A stretch of 64,000 nucleotides of DNA, from positions 4,457,295-4,521,294 of the forward strand of contig NC_031497.1 in the NCBI RefSeq assembly GCF_000237925.1, in the 5' to 3' direction. This DNA comes from Schistosoma mansoni. Taxonomy: Eukaryota > Platyhelminthes > Trematoda > Strigeidida > Schistosomatidae. A program made the translations under genes and the position numbers. Numbering within the stretch: the stretch's first letter is position 1; each line of letters starts with the position of its first letter. Below, in pieces: positions 37,800 through 51,924 of this stretch. The notes beneath the pieces were generated by a model that did no database searches, was not told where the DNA came from, and worked only from the letters and a program-made list of their open reading frames with translations.

Positions 37800-40700
37800 C
37801 TACTTCTTATCTTATACAATCATAGTTCAACCAGCATGAGAAACCAAAGCAAACAGTAACTCGAAGTGCACAGTATAAACGAGGCTTTCAGACCTGTGCT
37901 GAGATTTCATCAGCAACAAGTTGATCGGGGTTGGCGTGACAGCCTAGGCAAACAAATATATATATTTCATACACCCGGATTCCTTGGTAGATTTAAATAG
38001 AGCAAGAACAATAAGGTTTTTACACCTTGTTGTTCTTACTGTTTCAATATATATATCGTAGGATCTTGTAGGTATGTACATTGGTTCGTAACACCACGCT
38101 TCAAAACAGCACAGAAAGAAAAAAAGTAAGGAAGAGGAGATAACAGTGCCAACAGTAGTTGAACTACAAACACTAGGATCTTGTATAAGTTCCTACCAGA
38201 AGACAAACAGTGGATGGATTTTGCCAAAGCAGATGATCTAGTATAATGCTCCGCAGGGTCATCAAAAACAGACCACAACTATTTGACTGAATCTATTTAG
38301 GTTTAAAAATTAGTGAAGTAATCTTTACAACGTGATAATGAACTTTAAATTTCTAAACTAATTGCCGATACAAATTAGTTAGGGGGAAGTATTGCACATT
38401 TCCGCAACTGACAAATTTCCATATTTGTAGGTAAAATCAACGATAGAATGATTACATATCATTGAAATCACTGGAAGAGATAATATTGGCGATATTTTGA
38501 GAAAAGTTCTTCGTTTAATGTTAGATTGAAAATCCTTCAAGAAAGACTACCTTTGTACATGTTACGAGAAGGACAAGCAGGCGCTTTTCCTTTTAAGGCT
38601 CTTCAGAAACGAGAGCACATTTTTTGGCCTTCCATGGAGACAGCTATCTGCTGTGAATGCAGCTAGTAACATAAAAAGCGACTTTCGAAATAGTATGAAA
38701 CCCAAGGATAGTTTGAACTATCCCAGAGACAGTAATATTTGTGGAATCAATCGCGCAAACCAAAAAGACCATTGAAAAACGAACACCCTGTTTTCGGATT
38801 CCAATAACCAAGGAGTAATCCCCTGTCACTAAACATATTTTGCTACTAATCCACAACTTTGTATTAAAATCACATTTAGAGTCTAATTTCTCCAAACCCA
38901 TAGTATCGAATGGACGAAAATTCTTTGACTTAAAGATGATTTGTTCTTTTTACACCTGAATCTGATCACGAACAATATAAGCTTCAAGAACTGACCTTTT
39001 AAATCCCATGGGACCATATGTTCAATAAGTACCGCATGAGTTCGCAAATGCCGCTTCTGAAGGAAGAAGTAACTTTCCAATATACACTGTTTATTAAACG
39101 AACAGTTGTGCATCAAATAAGAAAGACTGTTGCTTACCAAACTCGTAATTTAGGGCTTACTATTTAAAAATCAATGATCAAAGATAAAGACCTGGTATCC
39201 GTTAGATAGGACCTAATAAAATAGCTCGGTGGCCGAAAATATTATGTATATTCGATGAGAGACTAATGATCATGCTTTGGGATTGTAGCAAAAATACCCA
39301 ATCAGATAATCCAAGATTTTGACCCAGATGTTCTGAACCCATCGGTATTCATTAAAAATATTTTCAATAAGAGCATATGCCTTTATACTGTTCATTATCA
39401 TAACTCAATCAGTGGTCTTACAGACGTCATTTAATAACTCTGTAGAACGAATTCAGAAATCATCAGAATTGGCCACAGGAACATACGTTAAGGCTGAGCG
39501 AACACGATTCCTCTGACACTACAGACTCATCTTTCCAGATTCTTCCACCTGACAGCAGCCTTTGGGGGTTCTTTTGCAGCCAGAAATGAATGTCATATTT
39601 CCCTTGATATTAAAGACTGGTAATCTCGCAAGAAAATACTCGGTAAAGGTGTTCTCGAAATTAAATGAGTCAGAATTAGTTATCAGCCTCTTTTAACCGA
39701 GCCTGTGAAAAACAAAATTAGACTTTTCTTCAACATCATGAAAAGAAAGTCACATTTCAAGGTGGAATTTCTGCATCTGGATTTTCCAAGTACAAAAAGT
39801 TCCAAAACGCGAGCTTGTTTAGTGGTTGGCTAAGGTCTCATAACATGGTTACTTCTAATGAGGCACACTGGTACCTTGGAATCTCCCCCCTAACCTACTG
39901 AAGATACCGCCAGTAATGTAGTTTGACAACTCTTAACCAGTAACAGCTTCTATAATCGAACCACGCCCACCCAGTTAAAATCAGAAGTCAGAAGTGAGGA
40001 GGTTGGAAGATATAGTTGATGAGTTATTAATATACCGAGAAGTGACTGATCTAATCTGGCTAATGATCGTAGGAGGTGTTTCCCACGCCGTTCTGTAACG
40101 TGATCTGGTACGGATGCATGACCAAGCGCCTTCAGCTAAACGAGTCCACTAAAACTAATGAGGTCAGCATCCAATTTCGAACACTTACAGAGCTATTGAT
40201 TTCGGGGATTTATTTAGTTACACTACTTTATATTAATTGCAGCGCTGAAGATTTTGAATCATTTGGAGCCAAAGAGAGTGATGCAGTTAAACCCTTGAAA
40301 ATATACAGGCTTTGGCGGCATTCAAACTAGGTTCTTAAAAGAATGCACGGACTTGCTTTACTTCTACTTACTGTTTCAAACTGTTCATTTCCTGGGTCAA
40401 ACTGCCTTTTGAAAAGGAAAAATTTGTAAACGTAACTTCATGTAAGAGTCAAGAAGGTTTTATTCATGTATTTAGTCTTTCACAGTACGATAAAATTTGA
40501 AAACGGGACAAAGGTTTATTTACACGATTGTAATCTCCAATCTACTGCGCTCTGTAAATGTTCGGCAGTCACTCATGGTCAACAAAGTTTGAAAATACTA
40601 GCAATAAAGAATGGCTCCCGTACCTCTGTTTTTTACTATTTTCCGTGTCTTATGCCAACCAGTGCAATCCTGTTAAAGGAATCCCTCCATTTCCGTGGAT

Positions 40701-43700
40701 AGAGACTATATGAATAACGAATTAAGGGGTAAATTGCATTTTATTAATGAATGCCTTAACGACAATTTTGATTTACTTCCACTGGTGCTGTCAGATAAAG
40801 CGCATTAATATATATCTGAATAAAGTACGAGAGGAGACAATAAAGGAAGAATATGAATTCATTCATTTAGTTGATCGTTTCCATCTGCTTACAACCACGA
40901 AGCCATCGCATTATTCCTTTAGAACAAAGAAAGTCTATGTACTTTATGGCAGAAAAGTTTTTAAGGTAGATTTGATGCCTAGATATAAACTGATCACAAA
41001 ATATAAAATTGAAAATGGGATGAAGACATAGTTTTCAAAAGTAGAAGAATTATGTCACAGGTTGAGTGAGACACAAAAACGCTGACTGGTTAGGTGGGCC
41101 TCACAGAAGACGTGATATGTAGTAAAATCCGATTACTGATGTAAAAAATGTTGCACGCCAAGCGCTTGAAATCGAGGCTGTCAACTTGAGTGTATTTATG
41201 AAGAATAAAGCCATCAGTTTACGTTAGCGTTATCCATATCGCCTTTGATTCTGGATAGCCGGTGGCGCCTTTTCCTTATATTGAACAGTGGTTTGTGTTC
41301 ATGACGAGTTCTAATTAGATGCATGTTGTTCGTCATTTGAGATCTACGTAGATCCGAACAGACCACAACAAGAATAGATAACAAATACCAAATGGGAACC
41401 GGTCATTCCAATCAATGTGAACATGTGAGTTTTGGATCCACTCAATCAAGAGGGTTCCAGTGAACCGAATGCCAACGACATCTACGATAGAGAATTGGAG
41501 AACCAGCATTTTCACACTTTAAACCTGCCTCCTAATACTAACAACAACGATGGCTTTGAAAGTTCGACGGAAGACTTCAGTGTTTACTGAAACATTGGGT
41601 TAACGTCCCATAAAAAACAGCACCGAGTAAAGTACGTCTCCTGATCATTCCATATTTCTTTCTGCCTCCTTGAAAAAGGGATTAATTCCGGAAACAATTA
41701 GTTTACGGCCCTCGTTTTCCTTGATTTAAGGTGTTGGCTTGGGTAAGTAGAAGCCAACATACATTCTATCCTTTAAGGATACAGCCCAGCTACTAATGAC
41801 CGGCGACCATTCTTTCAATACCCTCAAAGCTTACAGAATCTATAATCTTTGACTATCTATAATTTACATACTCATTCACAACCTAACTTCAGGAAGAGCG
41901 ACCTCTCCATCACAAACCTCCTGAGAGTGGTAGAAACCAGACCAATATTCTCAGTCATAAGGTTTAGTTAAGTGTAATATACTACGAATTATTCAAAGTC
42001 TTTGGTTGGATCAGTCATATCTGCTTTGTTACCAAACCCAAAAAGGTCTCTATTCATCACTTCTTGACTGGTTTGGGTCGTATTTACACTATTGATTACT
42101 TATGATCAGGGTCCAGTATTAAGAATTTCGTTCCGTTCATTTTAGACGAACAAATTTTCTAGGTAGGTATCATTAGAAATGTTTTACATTTCTCTGTTAC
42201 GAAGCTGTGGGAATAGGTCTACAACGACATGGATAGACAAGCATTTCCAAAGGATCTGAATAGGCTAAAAATTTAGTAAATTGTGGCCGACAGACTTTTA
42301 GATGTGAAATGTGTCAGTGGATCCACCTGTAACATAATGCGACCAATATGTGTCCTACAGAGTTCGCCATTTGGAATTAGGTTAGAGAAAAAATGGTCCT
42401 GGGATCTGTATTCTCTATACATAAAATAATGCATTAGGTGTGACGAAAATAACGTGAGGCCCAACCTTGAGTTAGGATATTTGAAACTCATCCCCAGTTT
42501 GGGTTTATGCCTAATTTTCAGTGTCTTTGTTCTACACTACTTAGAGTACACAAGCCGTATTTCATTTCAAGAGGATAAGAGTACTTTGAAGCTCATCAAA
42601 TCAGTTGGTATTCTTAAAATCTAATCCTACGTGGAACACTTAAAGAAATAAATCTACAACTTTTAGGGTACGAGGGACTCAGGGTTAAAATGTTGTAAAT
42701 ATCTTTTACTCCTTGATTTATTTAGGTCGAGCCTTATCACAAACTTCAAGGGACTAGTCACAAGGTAGACGTGAAATATCGCCGACTGGATGGTATGTAT
42801 GCTTTTTACGATTAATCAAGTTTTGGGAGTTCTCAAAATCATAAGTATTTCAAGCAACTTGTCTACAGTCGTTTGAGAAGAAACCTGATCAATCAATGTG
42901 GAGGTAGACCAGCGTTATATATTCAAAATTCAAAGCTTTTATAGGGAGAGTTAGGGTGTAGATGGAGTCGAGTCTTGATGGACTATGATCCCCACTACAA
43001 TGAGATTACGCGCCCAAAAACGACTTAGTCCCTTTGATAGCTCGCAAACCAGAAGACTGTAACTGGTCCAGATAGATTATATTTATTGGCAATCTCGTGG
43101 TATCGAATGAATACCGAGACGTACCAAAGATTACAGGCAATAAGAGCAGAGCGTAAGAAAGTTCGAACCAACAAGATGGAGAGCGGAACGAGAAGTGACT
43201 TTGATACAGTTTAACAAGTACAGTGAAACAATCGCTGGTACAATTGGTTATAATAATAATTGTTTCTATTATACCAATCGCGTTCTTGTTGAAAAAAGCA
43301 GTTCACTACAAGGGAACTGTTTGTCCTTCGGAAAAAAACGTTTATGCATGTTTGTCTTAATCTATACCTGCGGATCTGCATGAAGGGATTGATGATCCAT
43401 TGCCACTATTCACAAAACATTGTTTTACGAAAGCTTCTATTCCATTCATAACTACCTGCACTTTGTGGACAAACATTTGGAGTCATATTTTGTTGAAGAC
43501 AGCTGAACTACTCATCACTAACAAGGTGAGTAGGCCAGTAAATTTAAGTGAACTATGCAAATAGTTCATGTGGGATATTTGTTGTATAAACAGGAAACTG
43601 GTTCATTGTTCCACGATGCATGTCAGACATTGTTTTCGTTGTTGAATGTGGTACTGCGGGACTCTCGAAATCACGCATGTATTGCATGTTGTAGACGCAA

Positions 43701-43777
43701 CAAGTTTAGTTTAGGTAGCAAGTTTGTTATTTGTTTGTAAAAAATTAGTTTAACAGGTTTGGAGTGAAGTTTACTGC
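37800..43777. other. About 6 kb without a recognised gene
   Basis: Frames of 60-95 codons occur on both strands (for example 38644-38901 minus, 40076-40330 and 40747-41031 plus), but none has a recognisable domain, splice partner or repeat match. The less AT-rich base composition and many broken frames suggest an old, decayed retroelement. I see nothing definite. Confidence 0.4.
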
Positions 43778-46700
43778 ATGCCTACAGCAAGTAGGCTGGT
43801 TATATACTCTACTTGTGCTGTTACTTTGATATATCTGCTTAATTGCTATCGCAAAAGACGTAAGCGTAGGGCGCCCATCAGTACTAAATCGGTAAAAGTT
43901 ATTGAGCATCCTGCATCTTCGTCACAATCAGACGCCAGTGTTACGAAGTCTTACGAGGAATCTTTTGCTTTTCAAGTAGTGACAAATTTACACTTACCGT
44001 TGTTAGGATTTGATTGATATTGAATACACCGATCCACTTAACATTCACACAGCCGCTTTTGTTAAGGCACAACCGAGATCCTATTTTGGTGTACAGATAA
44101 AGTTTACTGACGAACGTTTAGTAGCCTTAAAAGAACAAAACTTGGAATTGGAAAATATTTCTTTCTTGGAATCACTACTACCAGTAGCGTTAACTTCCTC
44201 CGACCCAGTACCCGCATTTTTAACAATGGCAGCCAGTCAAACAGTAGTTTCTACCCTGAACAGTAGTTCTGTCTCAGGATCCGAATCTGACCGAGCACTG
44301 ACGCCCGACTCGAATTGTGATTTTTGTGGAATTACCCTTCCACCCGAAGGTTTTAGTGACCCTTCAAATGACATTTATGAAGCTAATCCCGAAGAGTTGG
44401 ATGGCAAAATTTTGCCAAGAGTGCTTATTCCCAGTGATATGTGGGCCCAGGTAGTTGATAGAGATATCTGGCATGAGACGTTTTTAATACCTGCCTACAT
44501 GGGTGGCGTTTTAATAGGGCGGCTAGGAAAGTGAGTTTCCTTTATTTTTATCAACTTTTCTCAGGAATGTTAGAGAGCTGCGAAATGTATGGGAAGCCGA
44601 ATTCAGTTTAAATACTTGCCCAGGAAAACAAGATACTCTGATCTTCAAGTTATCATGCCCACTTAGACACAAAAATGATGTGCTACGTTGGGTATCCCAT
44701 CGATTCAGAATGAGACCTTCCAAGACAACAATTGGCAACCCAAACCAACTGAAGGTTAGTATTTTTCCTGAATATAATAGAGACATTTAGCGTCAACTTC
44801 CTCTTGGTGAACCGGTTCCGGTGCAGATTCGTAGTCTTTACGGTTCGAAGGAATTGTTCGTAACAGTACCTGACGAAGAGTACAACAACTATTTAGTTAT
44901 GCAGGCAGAGCTTGAAACAGACTACTCGACCAACAATAATTACCGTATGCAACTTTGTGAACCGGTGACATCAGGAACAGTTGCTGTAGTTCCCCACAGT
45001 CAAGGATTTGCAAGAGCACTCATAATTAGTGTTTATCCTACTTGGCCAAAGGTAGCGTTCTACTATTTGCTAGACCATGGGACATTCGGTGTTGTGCAAC
45101 TAAATAAATTAAGAAAAATCAGGTTAGTTGTACTAATTTATGGAGTTCAAGTTAAAATGATCTTTCCTTTAAGATTATTTTCTGACAATTTAAATAGATG
45201 TACGTGAAAAATTCTGTATATCCTATCTGCGTCAAATGTTTATGGATTTCTATTTATTACATCAATTGTATTGCTTTTTCAATGGTTTCTGTATTTAACA
45301 GTCCTCTTACGTAGTTGTGGACCAAGTGCATCATCTCAAATAAAAGCAAATTGAGCGGTGTTTGAACAACTGAATATTTGAAAATTAGGTGTCTTAATAA
45401 CTAGGCTGCGCCGCGATCGTAAACTATGTTTACTCCACTTCAGATTTTGGAAATTTACTATCCACAAAACGCGTAGTAAAATATGAAACTAAATATTGTG
45501 ATTTTCACTCGTATTTACCATTCAAAATACTATCCAGTTATTCATCAAGTAGATTTCTTACATTTTACTTGTGATGATGAACGCGGAGTTCTACAAATTA
45601 ATTACTGTAAGGCTGTTGAAAAACTGTATAGACTATTCTTCCTTAAACCTTTCTATCAAGTGAAGGGTCTCTTACAGACTTAGAATTTAAGCGAGTTATT
45701 AATAAACCGAAGTGGCTGGTGTTTCCCTTCGAACAAATAATTGGTTTCTAGTTTTCATCCCAAATTTTCTACTGTGGATTGTAATCATCCACCCTTTTGT
45801 TTGGTTTGTAACGCGACTTTTGCTTTCAAATGGCCAATCACAATCCAACGGTACACATACTAATTATTCTATACAGACAATTTTGAGATAGCGGCCCCAA
45901 AATAATAAATGGTTGATTAATTGTTGATGTCACTAAAATAATCCCAATCTCCACATCATGGTTGTAACCGTTAGACACCCTCCGTGAAACTAGTGTATAC
46001 ATCCGTCTACATAGGTTTTATACGATTAGATCGTGCCATATTTCTCTTTAGGACCTTGCTAATATTTTTCGACTTGTTAACTGTGATGTATGTACTAGAA
46101 AGAGGTTAACGTTCCGCTTCTGTGATCCATTTGGTTTGCTAAATGACTTACGGACTGAATAAAGTTATATGCGCTGAAATATTGCACGTAATTAAAAACT
46201 GCGTGATTAGTTCACAAGGCTCTAAACTACTGATTCAGAAATCACATTATACTCAGTGGATTATGAATGATCGTTCATTTTCCAGCTGTGAAGTATTTTC
46301 ATAGTGTTTGGTTTATTAAGCTTGTCGATTAAATCTAGGGTAAACATTAATTGTGGTTTTTTCGGTTGTTAAATATTTTATGGACAATCAAATACCTCAG
46401 TTTACCGGAATTCTATCTAAAAATTAAATGCTCAAAAATAGCAAGGTTTGAATTTTCCTGTTTAACTGAATCATGATAAATTGTAGAAAGAACAGCTTGG
46501 AACACAAACTAATTCACATATGCCAAGTTCTACATTTATATTTGCCTATTTGACATAAGTAACCAAACGGATTATCTCAGTCTGTAGAAATCGAACTCCA
46601 TTTTACTAAAAAAATTTTCCTAGTCTCATGTTGGCCCCATGTGCTCTTCATAGCTATTTATAGCATATATATATTTTTCACAATGTGATTAAAGTATTTG

Positions 46701-47713
46701 TCTTTAAATCCTATGTTTAGTGGTTTCACACATGTGGCTTGGGATTAAATAGTGATTATCTGACTTATTTATTTTCAATTTTGTCTGCTATCGGTTTGTA
46801 TATTGAGTCCCTTGATACTCTTATATATTTTATTCCCCAATCTATATTCGTTTACGTCAAGGTAATAATTTTGCATGTTTGTCTGCATCTTTGTAGGGCT
46901 AAATATATGAGGGTTCCTTATCAAGCAATTCATGTTAGCTGGGCTCACGCATTCCCTGTTTATTCGGATATTCCCGATTTACACATACTTCGAACATTCT
47001 TCAATAGCGGTCGCGTTCATGCATTTGCTGTACGTATGGAGACATGTTGCCGAGCTTCTGTGGCATTCGGTGAACCATATTCCCAGCCATACTCATCTCA
47101 TGGATTTCTAGATATTCTAGTCAATGCTTGTAACAGTGGACTGTTTATAGCTGTTCCTCTGCTCATTTATCCCAGACGACAATCTTGGTTGAATGGTTCG
47201 TCGATTCCTTATTATCCATTCACATACAGTTACATCGATTATCAGTCATTAGTCACTTTTGCTGTTGAGGAAGATGACCAAGTGACCATAAGTCATTCAT
47301 CTTTCCATAAACGAAATCAGAGTGAAGACTCTATCTGTCCTTCCAAAAATCAAAATGGAAATCAAAAAAAGTTCAATAAGTCAAGCGATAATTACTACCG
47401 CTCACAGCCTTGTGGCCAGCGTCGTGGATTGAGAGGATCTGCAACAGTCAGCAATACTGGGAATCGTCGACAAAATCCATATGGACCAAATCGTTTGCAA
47501 AATGGCCCTCTGTTCGCTACTTCTCAGAAAGAAAACCAATTTGCATCGGTTAAGGAGAATGCCATTGCATTAAAATACACATCCAGTGGAAATGAACAAT
47601 TTGGTAGAAGTCAACTACGAAAACCGTTATCAAATCGTAATAATAGTGTAAGTAGTTCAAGAACTGTCTCATCAAATCCCGGACGAGCGACTACATTTGA
47701 TAACCATGAATAA
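43778..47713 (+). CDS. AKAP1-like mitochondrial KH-Tudor protein, complete, five exons
   Basis: Predicted outer-mitochondrial-membrane scaffold resembling AKAP1. Exons: 43778-43975, 44007-44530, 44565-44754, 44791-45122, 46897-47713; the joined product is 686 residues. Residues 7-22 form a hydrophobic anchor (LVIYSTCAVTLIYLLNCY) followed by a KRRKRR cluster, the arrangement of AKAP1 and TDRKH mitochondrial anchors. A single KH domain (about 215-300) includes the GRLGKNV loop (GXXG type) split by intron 2. A Tudor/SNase-like module follows (about 310-540): ALIISVYPTWPKVAFYYLLD, HGTFGVVQLNKLRKIR, MRVPYQAIHVSW. The tail after about 570 is polar, rich in Asn/Arg/Ser. One KH followed by a C-terminal Tudor favours AKAP1 over TDRKH (two KH). 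I saw no convincing amphipathic PKA-binding helix, so kinase anchoring is inference. Introns 1-3 are 31, 34 and 36 bp; intron 4 is 1.77 kb. Confidence 0.85.
43976..44006 (+). other. 31 bp micro-intron in the AKAP1-like gene
   Basis: GTAGTG...TTGTTAG, phase 0. Without removal the frame reads a stop within 15 codons; with it, the downstream frame continues for 174 codons. Introns 2 (44531-44564, 34 bp) and 3 (44755-44790, 36 bp) are of the same class. Confidence 0.8.
45123..46896 (+). other. Long intron 4 of the AKAP1-like gene
   Basis: Starts AG|GTTAGT and ends CTTTGTAG|G, restoring an Arg codon and joining ...NKLRKI to RAKYMRVPYQ in the Tudor module. No repeat family from elsewhere in the window was recognised inside it. 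Confidence 0.75.
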
Positions 47714-48091
47714 TAATTTGGTTTATTTCATCTTGCTCTTCACACAAGCTTTTTGCAGAATTTTATGTTTGTTGCTTTTGTCATTGTATATTCATTTTTA
47801 ATCTGTGCCTTCTGTCACTCGTGTTTAAGTTTTTCTAACATTTTTTAGTTTTTGTTTTTCGTACTTGCGCACATATATTACTCACTATAATGGGACTTGA
47901 ACTTTCTTACTTATTTAGTCCATATGATTTAAAATTCAAGCATTCATATGTTCTCTTATATTTTTGTTGAGTTCCTATCATTTTATTTACTTCCCAGTAT
48001 AATTTTTCTGTCCATGCTATGCTTAGTTGTAGCAAATATTTTCATAATGTTTTTCCTCGGCAAGTATAGTGTTTATTGCTTAACCAAGGCA

Positions 48092-48097
48092 AATAAA
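48092..48097 (+). terminator. Candidate poly(A) signal of the AKAP1-like gene
   Basis: AATAAA about 380 bases after the TAA stop, in a T-rich 3' region. It is the first clear hexamer I noted downstream. Confidence 0.35.
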
Positions 48098-48614
48098 GAT
48101 GTGAAAGTAATCTATTTTCATCGCTCTACGCAGATGGGTGACGTTTTGCTATTAAAAAGTCATTTCAAGTAAATGGGACATATCTTACCACTGTTTACCT
48201 TCTTTCGCGATATAACCTGCCATAGGAATAGTTTGTACGAAAGCTAGAGGTGGATAAACGGAAACGCAGAATCGAACCATAAAATTACTTGTTGCTTATC
48301 GAGGTTTTGTAGGCAACTACAAACCGCCATGTTGACCCCAATACGATTATCATGACGCAAATGTAATCCTTCCTCTGGTCTTAGGGTTTGAAATTATTTT
48401 ATGCCCTTTATTCTACGATTTTATTCTCGAACGATATTCTCTGTACTTACTACTGAGAGTACTACTACTTTAGTATCATTGATAAGTTCACCTCTCTCTG
48501 TTAAAAAAGGTATGACGCCTGTCCTCAGTTTTGGGTTGCCTGTGTCAAGCTGTTGTCAGCGATATCGTAACGTTTGGTGGTGATTAATTCAGATATACTG
48601 TCTTGAAGCTTTAT

Positions 48615-48835
48615 CTCTTTATCTTCCCTTAAACCTTGAGATTAAAATTGCTTCATAACTTTTTTCCTTCCTATACTATATCCTTATATACAACCTTTCT
48701 TTATATACTACCACCACTAAATTAATTACTTCTATGGATCCGGTGTTCATCTTGTTGTGCTAACGAGGTATGGCAACTTGGACCGATGCATATATGTGCC
48801 TGGTCCTACGTTGTCGACTGACTGACTGACTGAAG
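48615..48835 (+). repeat. Non-LTR 3' UTR fragment with tandem tail
   Basis: The plus strand matches the tails at 6640-6840 and 16005-16215 and ends in five GACT-type units (CGACTGACTGACTGACTGA). It shows the 3' terminus of the family clearly. Confidence 0.75.
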
Positions 48836-48839
48836 CTTT

Positions 48840-51400
48840 TGATATCGTTTACCGTTAAGTGATACGTAATTCGCCCATTTATTCAATATTCAACGTTAGT
48901 TCACTAGCATATTCAATTGGTATGTACTCTTAAAGGTGGTGTCTCTAAATATGATCAAAGCGTTATTTTGTAGTTCTATGTCGGCGGACCAACCTTTATT
49001 GAAAACAAATATAAAAATATTTCTGGATAGTCGTAATTCGAAAACATGTCAAACAGAACGTTGTATTCATATAGCACGACTGGTGTTGGACATCTCTTGA
49101 TAAAACAAAACTTATAGTATTGGATGGGGTGATATTGTTGTTATTACTTGATTGGTAAATTTCGTAAAGCCGGAGTCAAATAAAGGCTTGGCCTGTCTTG
49201 GATATCTCTACTTATGTACAAGTAAAGATTCAGTGGGGTATAGACTTCCCAGACTTGGGGTATTTGGTTGCTTTCTGTATTTTTTCGGCTGCTGCCTCAT
49301 TCAGATTTGGCCATCTGGTTCACTGGTTTGAACCATCCAGATGTAAGTAGTGTTATCAGCCTCCACACTGGATATAGATTTAAGCTTGGTCGACAAACCT
49401 AGAGTTAATCACTAAGTAGATGCTCCCCATTGGAATTACTGATATCTCATCTAAATTGTATGTGTGTAGTCTAAAAGCACGTTTTAGTGTACTCGATAAT
49501 TTAATTGGTTATTCATTTAGTAAAAGCAGTCTAGTAATTAAGCAAATTGGTTCGAGTAGATTTAAGATGAGCTATAGTAAACGAGAACACAAATTGGGAC
49601 GATCAAATGCATTTTGATACAACATTACAGAACATCTTGGTGAGATCTGAGAACCATACAGCGATACTTCATTTGCAGAATATCCATCAATTGTCTCAAA
49701 CTTTGTTACTCCTTCGTTTCCATACTAATCACTCTCTGTTCTTGTTCTCTTCGATTTTCTCAGCCGTCTGCCTCTAGGCATTCCACTTTCCATTAGTAAT
49801 ACATACTGCTCATGTCTGCCGACATCAGTAGCTCACACTGTTAGTGTCTTTCGATATAGTCCTGAGAATCATGCTGTTAATAATGGACACCGTCGTATTT
49901 TCAGTAAATCAACATGAATAGCAAGCCATTGAATAGTCGGACATACTGCCCCTTGAATAATTAGTAATTGTAGTTCTCTATATTTTTGAAATCTTGAATT
50001 ATTTCTTATTTTTTTTAATTTCAATGTATATTTTTTTACTAATTACTTGACTTTTGTCCAACCTACGTCCAATATTATTTCTATGGTAACCTCTCGTTTT
50101 GAGAATTTATAATTCATCAGGGATTTTTATTTGTTTTTCTGTCCGCCACTCCCGGCACATGCTAATATAGCTCTTCGCAAACGGCCAAATGATCACTCCA
50201 CTCAATTCCTAACTGCTGTTTTGACAGTTAAGTCCCAAATGTATTCCTATTGTGACTATGTGACGCATTCCTCACTCCTTCCAGTTCCAGTATTTTTCTA
50301 TTCAAAGCTTTTCATCCTTAATCCATATTTCAAATACTTAGTCGTTCTCACTTTCATACCAATCACAATTATTTTGACTTTCCTCTGTTCGTTTTGTGCT
50401 CACTTAGTATGGTAACCTGAAATAATTCATATGTATACCAGGCTCTACGTTGCTTGTGAATAATAATTTAAACATTGAAGGAAGTAAATGTCACTCTCTT
50501 AGATTCCTGACATAAAGTCAGTATTTTTTTAAAACTAAATCATCGTTCATGGTTATCATTTTATCAACGATGTGGGACGGTGATAGTGAAATATGTCAAG
50601 AGAACAATATACAGGTTAGTAACAAACTAAAAGGCAAAAGTAATATAATTCTAGAGTCCCAATGAGTAGGAAAATACGTTTTCTGGCGTTTCGTGACTCA
50701 ATTGAAGTCATTTCTTCAGATAATGAAAAATTCCTAAAAACTAAAAGATGCATATAACAACCGTCTAACTGAAGGAGAATGGCACAAAATAGATTAGTGT
50801 ACAGTAAATATTATTGTTAAGTTATTATGTAAGACTGTAACCCTAGATCGATGTCGGTGAAAGTAGAACAGATCATCTTATTTTATATGAAAAACATGTT
50901 TCTGATGAAAATCAAACTACTAGAATCATTTGAAACTGAAGTAAATCACTAATCATATGGCGTAGCAACAAACAATCAAACTCAAATATGCTGGAACAAT
51001 GCCAAAAACGCTACACATTTGGAAAGGTGATAAGTAGTTTTTCCTTCATCTGTACAAACAGGAAATTACATTCAAATATCATGACTGACATGGATAGTTT
51101 TAAACATAAATTATGCCGGGATATGTCAGATACCTGCGTAGAGTATATCCAAAGAATATAAGGGAACCTTTAGAAGGTTGGTACTCAGGTCAGTTTGTAT
51201 TTAATAGACAATCCCGGGATTGGATATCAGGTTAGAAAAGAAACAGGGACATGATCAGTGGTAACACATTTACTGGTAACAACAATATGACAGGGATTTC
51301 CCATAATACATTCAAGGTTTGCGTTCTTGATGATTTTGTCTGGAAAAGTATTAGCAGAGTCATGATTAGAACGTTCGGTTGGAGTAAAAAATAATCTTAA
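48840..51400. other. Intergenic, no gene recognised
   Basis: Short frames only (for example 50131-50415 plus). No repeat family of this window was identified here. Confidence 0.4.
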
Positions 51401-51406
51401 TGAAAT

Positions 51407-51905
51407 TGTTATATCTCGATGAGAATTATGAACGGTAACTTTTGAGAAGTATTCATGGACTAATACGATACATATATTTTTATTGCATAATTATTAAGTA
51501 GGTTAACTATGCATACTCATGTTTCTCTTATCATAAGCTTTCTTTTGACTCGCAGACTATTATTATACGATTTACCGTTCTTGAGCTATGTCCAGTCTAT
51601 CGATTACCGTCTCCCATATTCAAAGCCACTTTCGGCTAAATCTTGTACAAATGTTATTTTCTATTTTATGGTGCGATGTGGTCTGTTTGGTTTGCATATA
51701 AACCCAGTATGTTTGAAATACATAATTCATATTGCAGAGACTGAATATTGGTGTTCCGGACTCAACAGGCAGGGCTAGGTAGGAATAATGACCGATAAAA
51801 AATCTAGACTGTTCGTACGGGTTCTATGCGTCATCGGTCCGGTCGATAAATTGCTGTTCTCTAATTGGCGGTATCGTTACGTTATATACTAATAGGGCAC
51901 AAGGT
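51407..51905 (+). mobile_element. Solo LTR-like sequence
   Basis: Starts TGTTATATCTCGATGAGAAT and shares long blocks with 58799-59412 (CTATTATTATACGATTTACC, GTCTCCC, TTGTACAAATGTTATTTTC, a ATATAAACC promoter-like box). The TGTTATATC start repeats in all three copies. No coding region is attached. The 3' boundary is uncertain because an R1 repeat follows immediately. Confidence 0.55.
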
Positions 51906-51924
51906 CACAAGTTATAGCAAAAAT

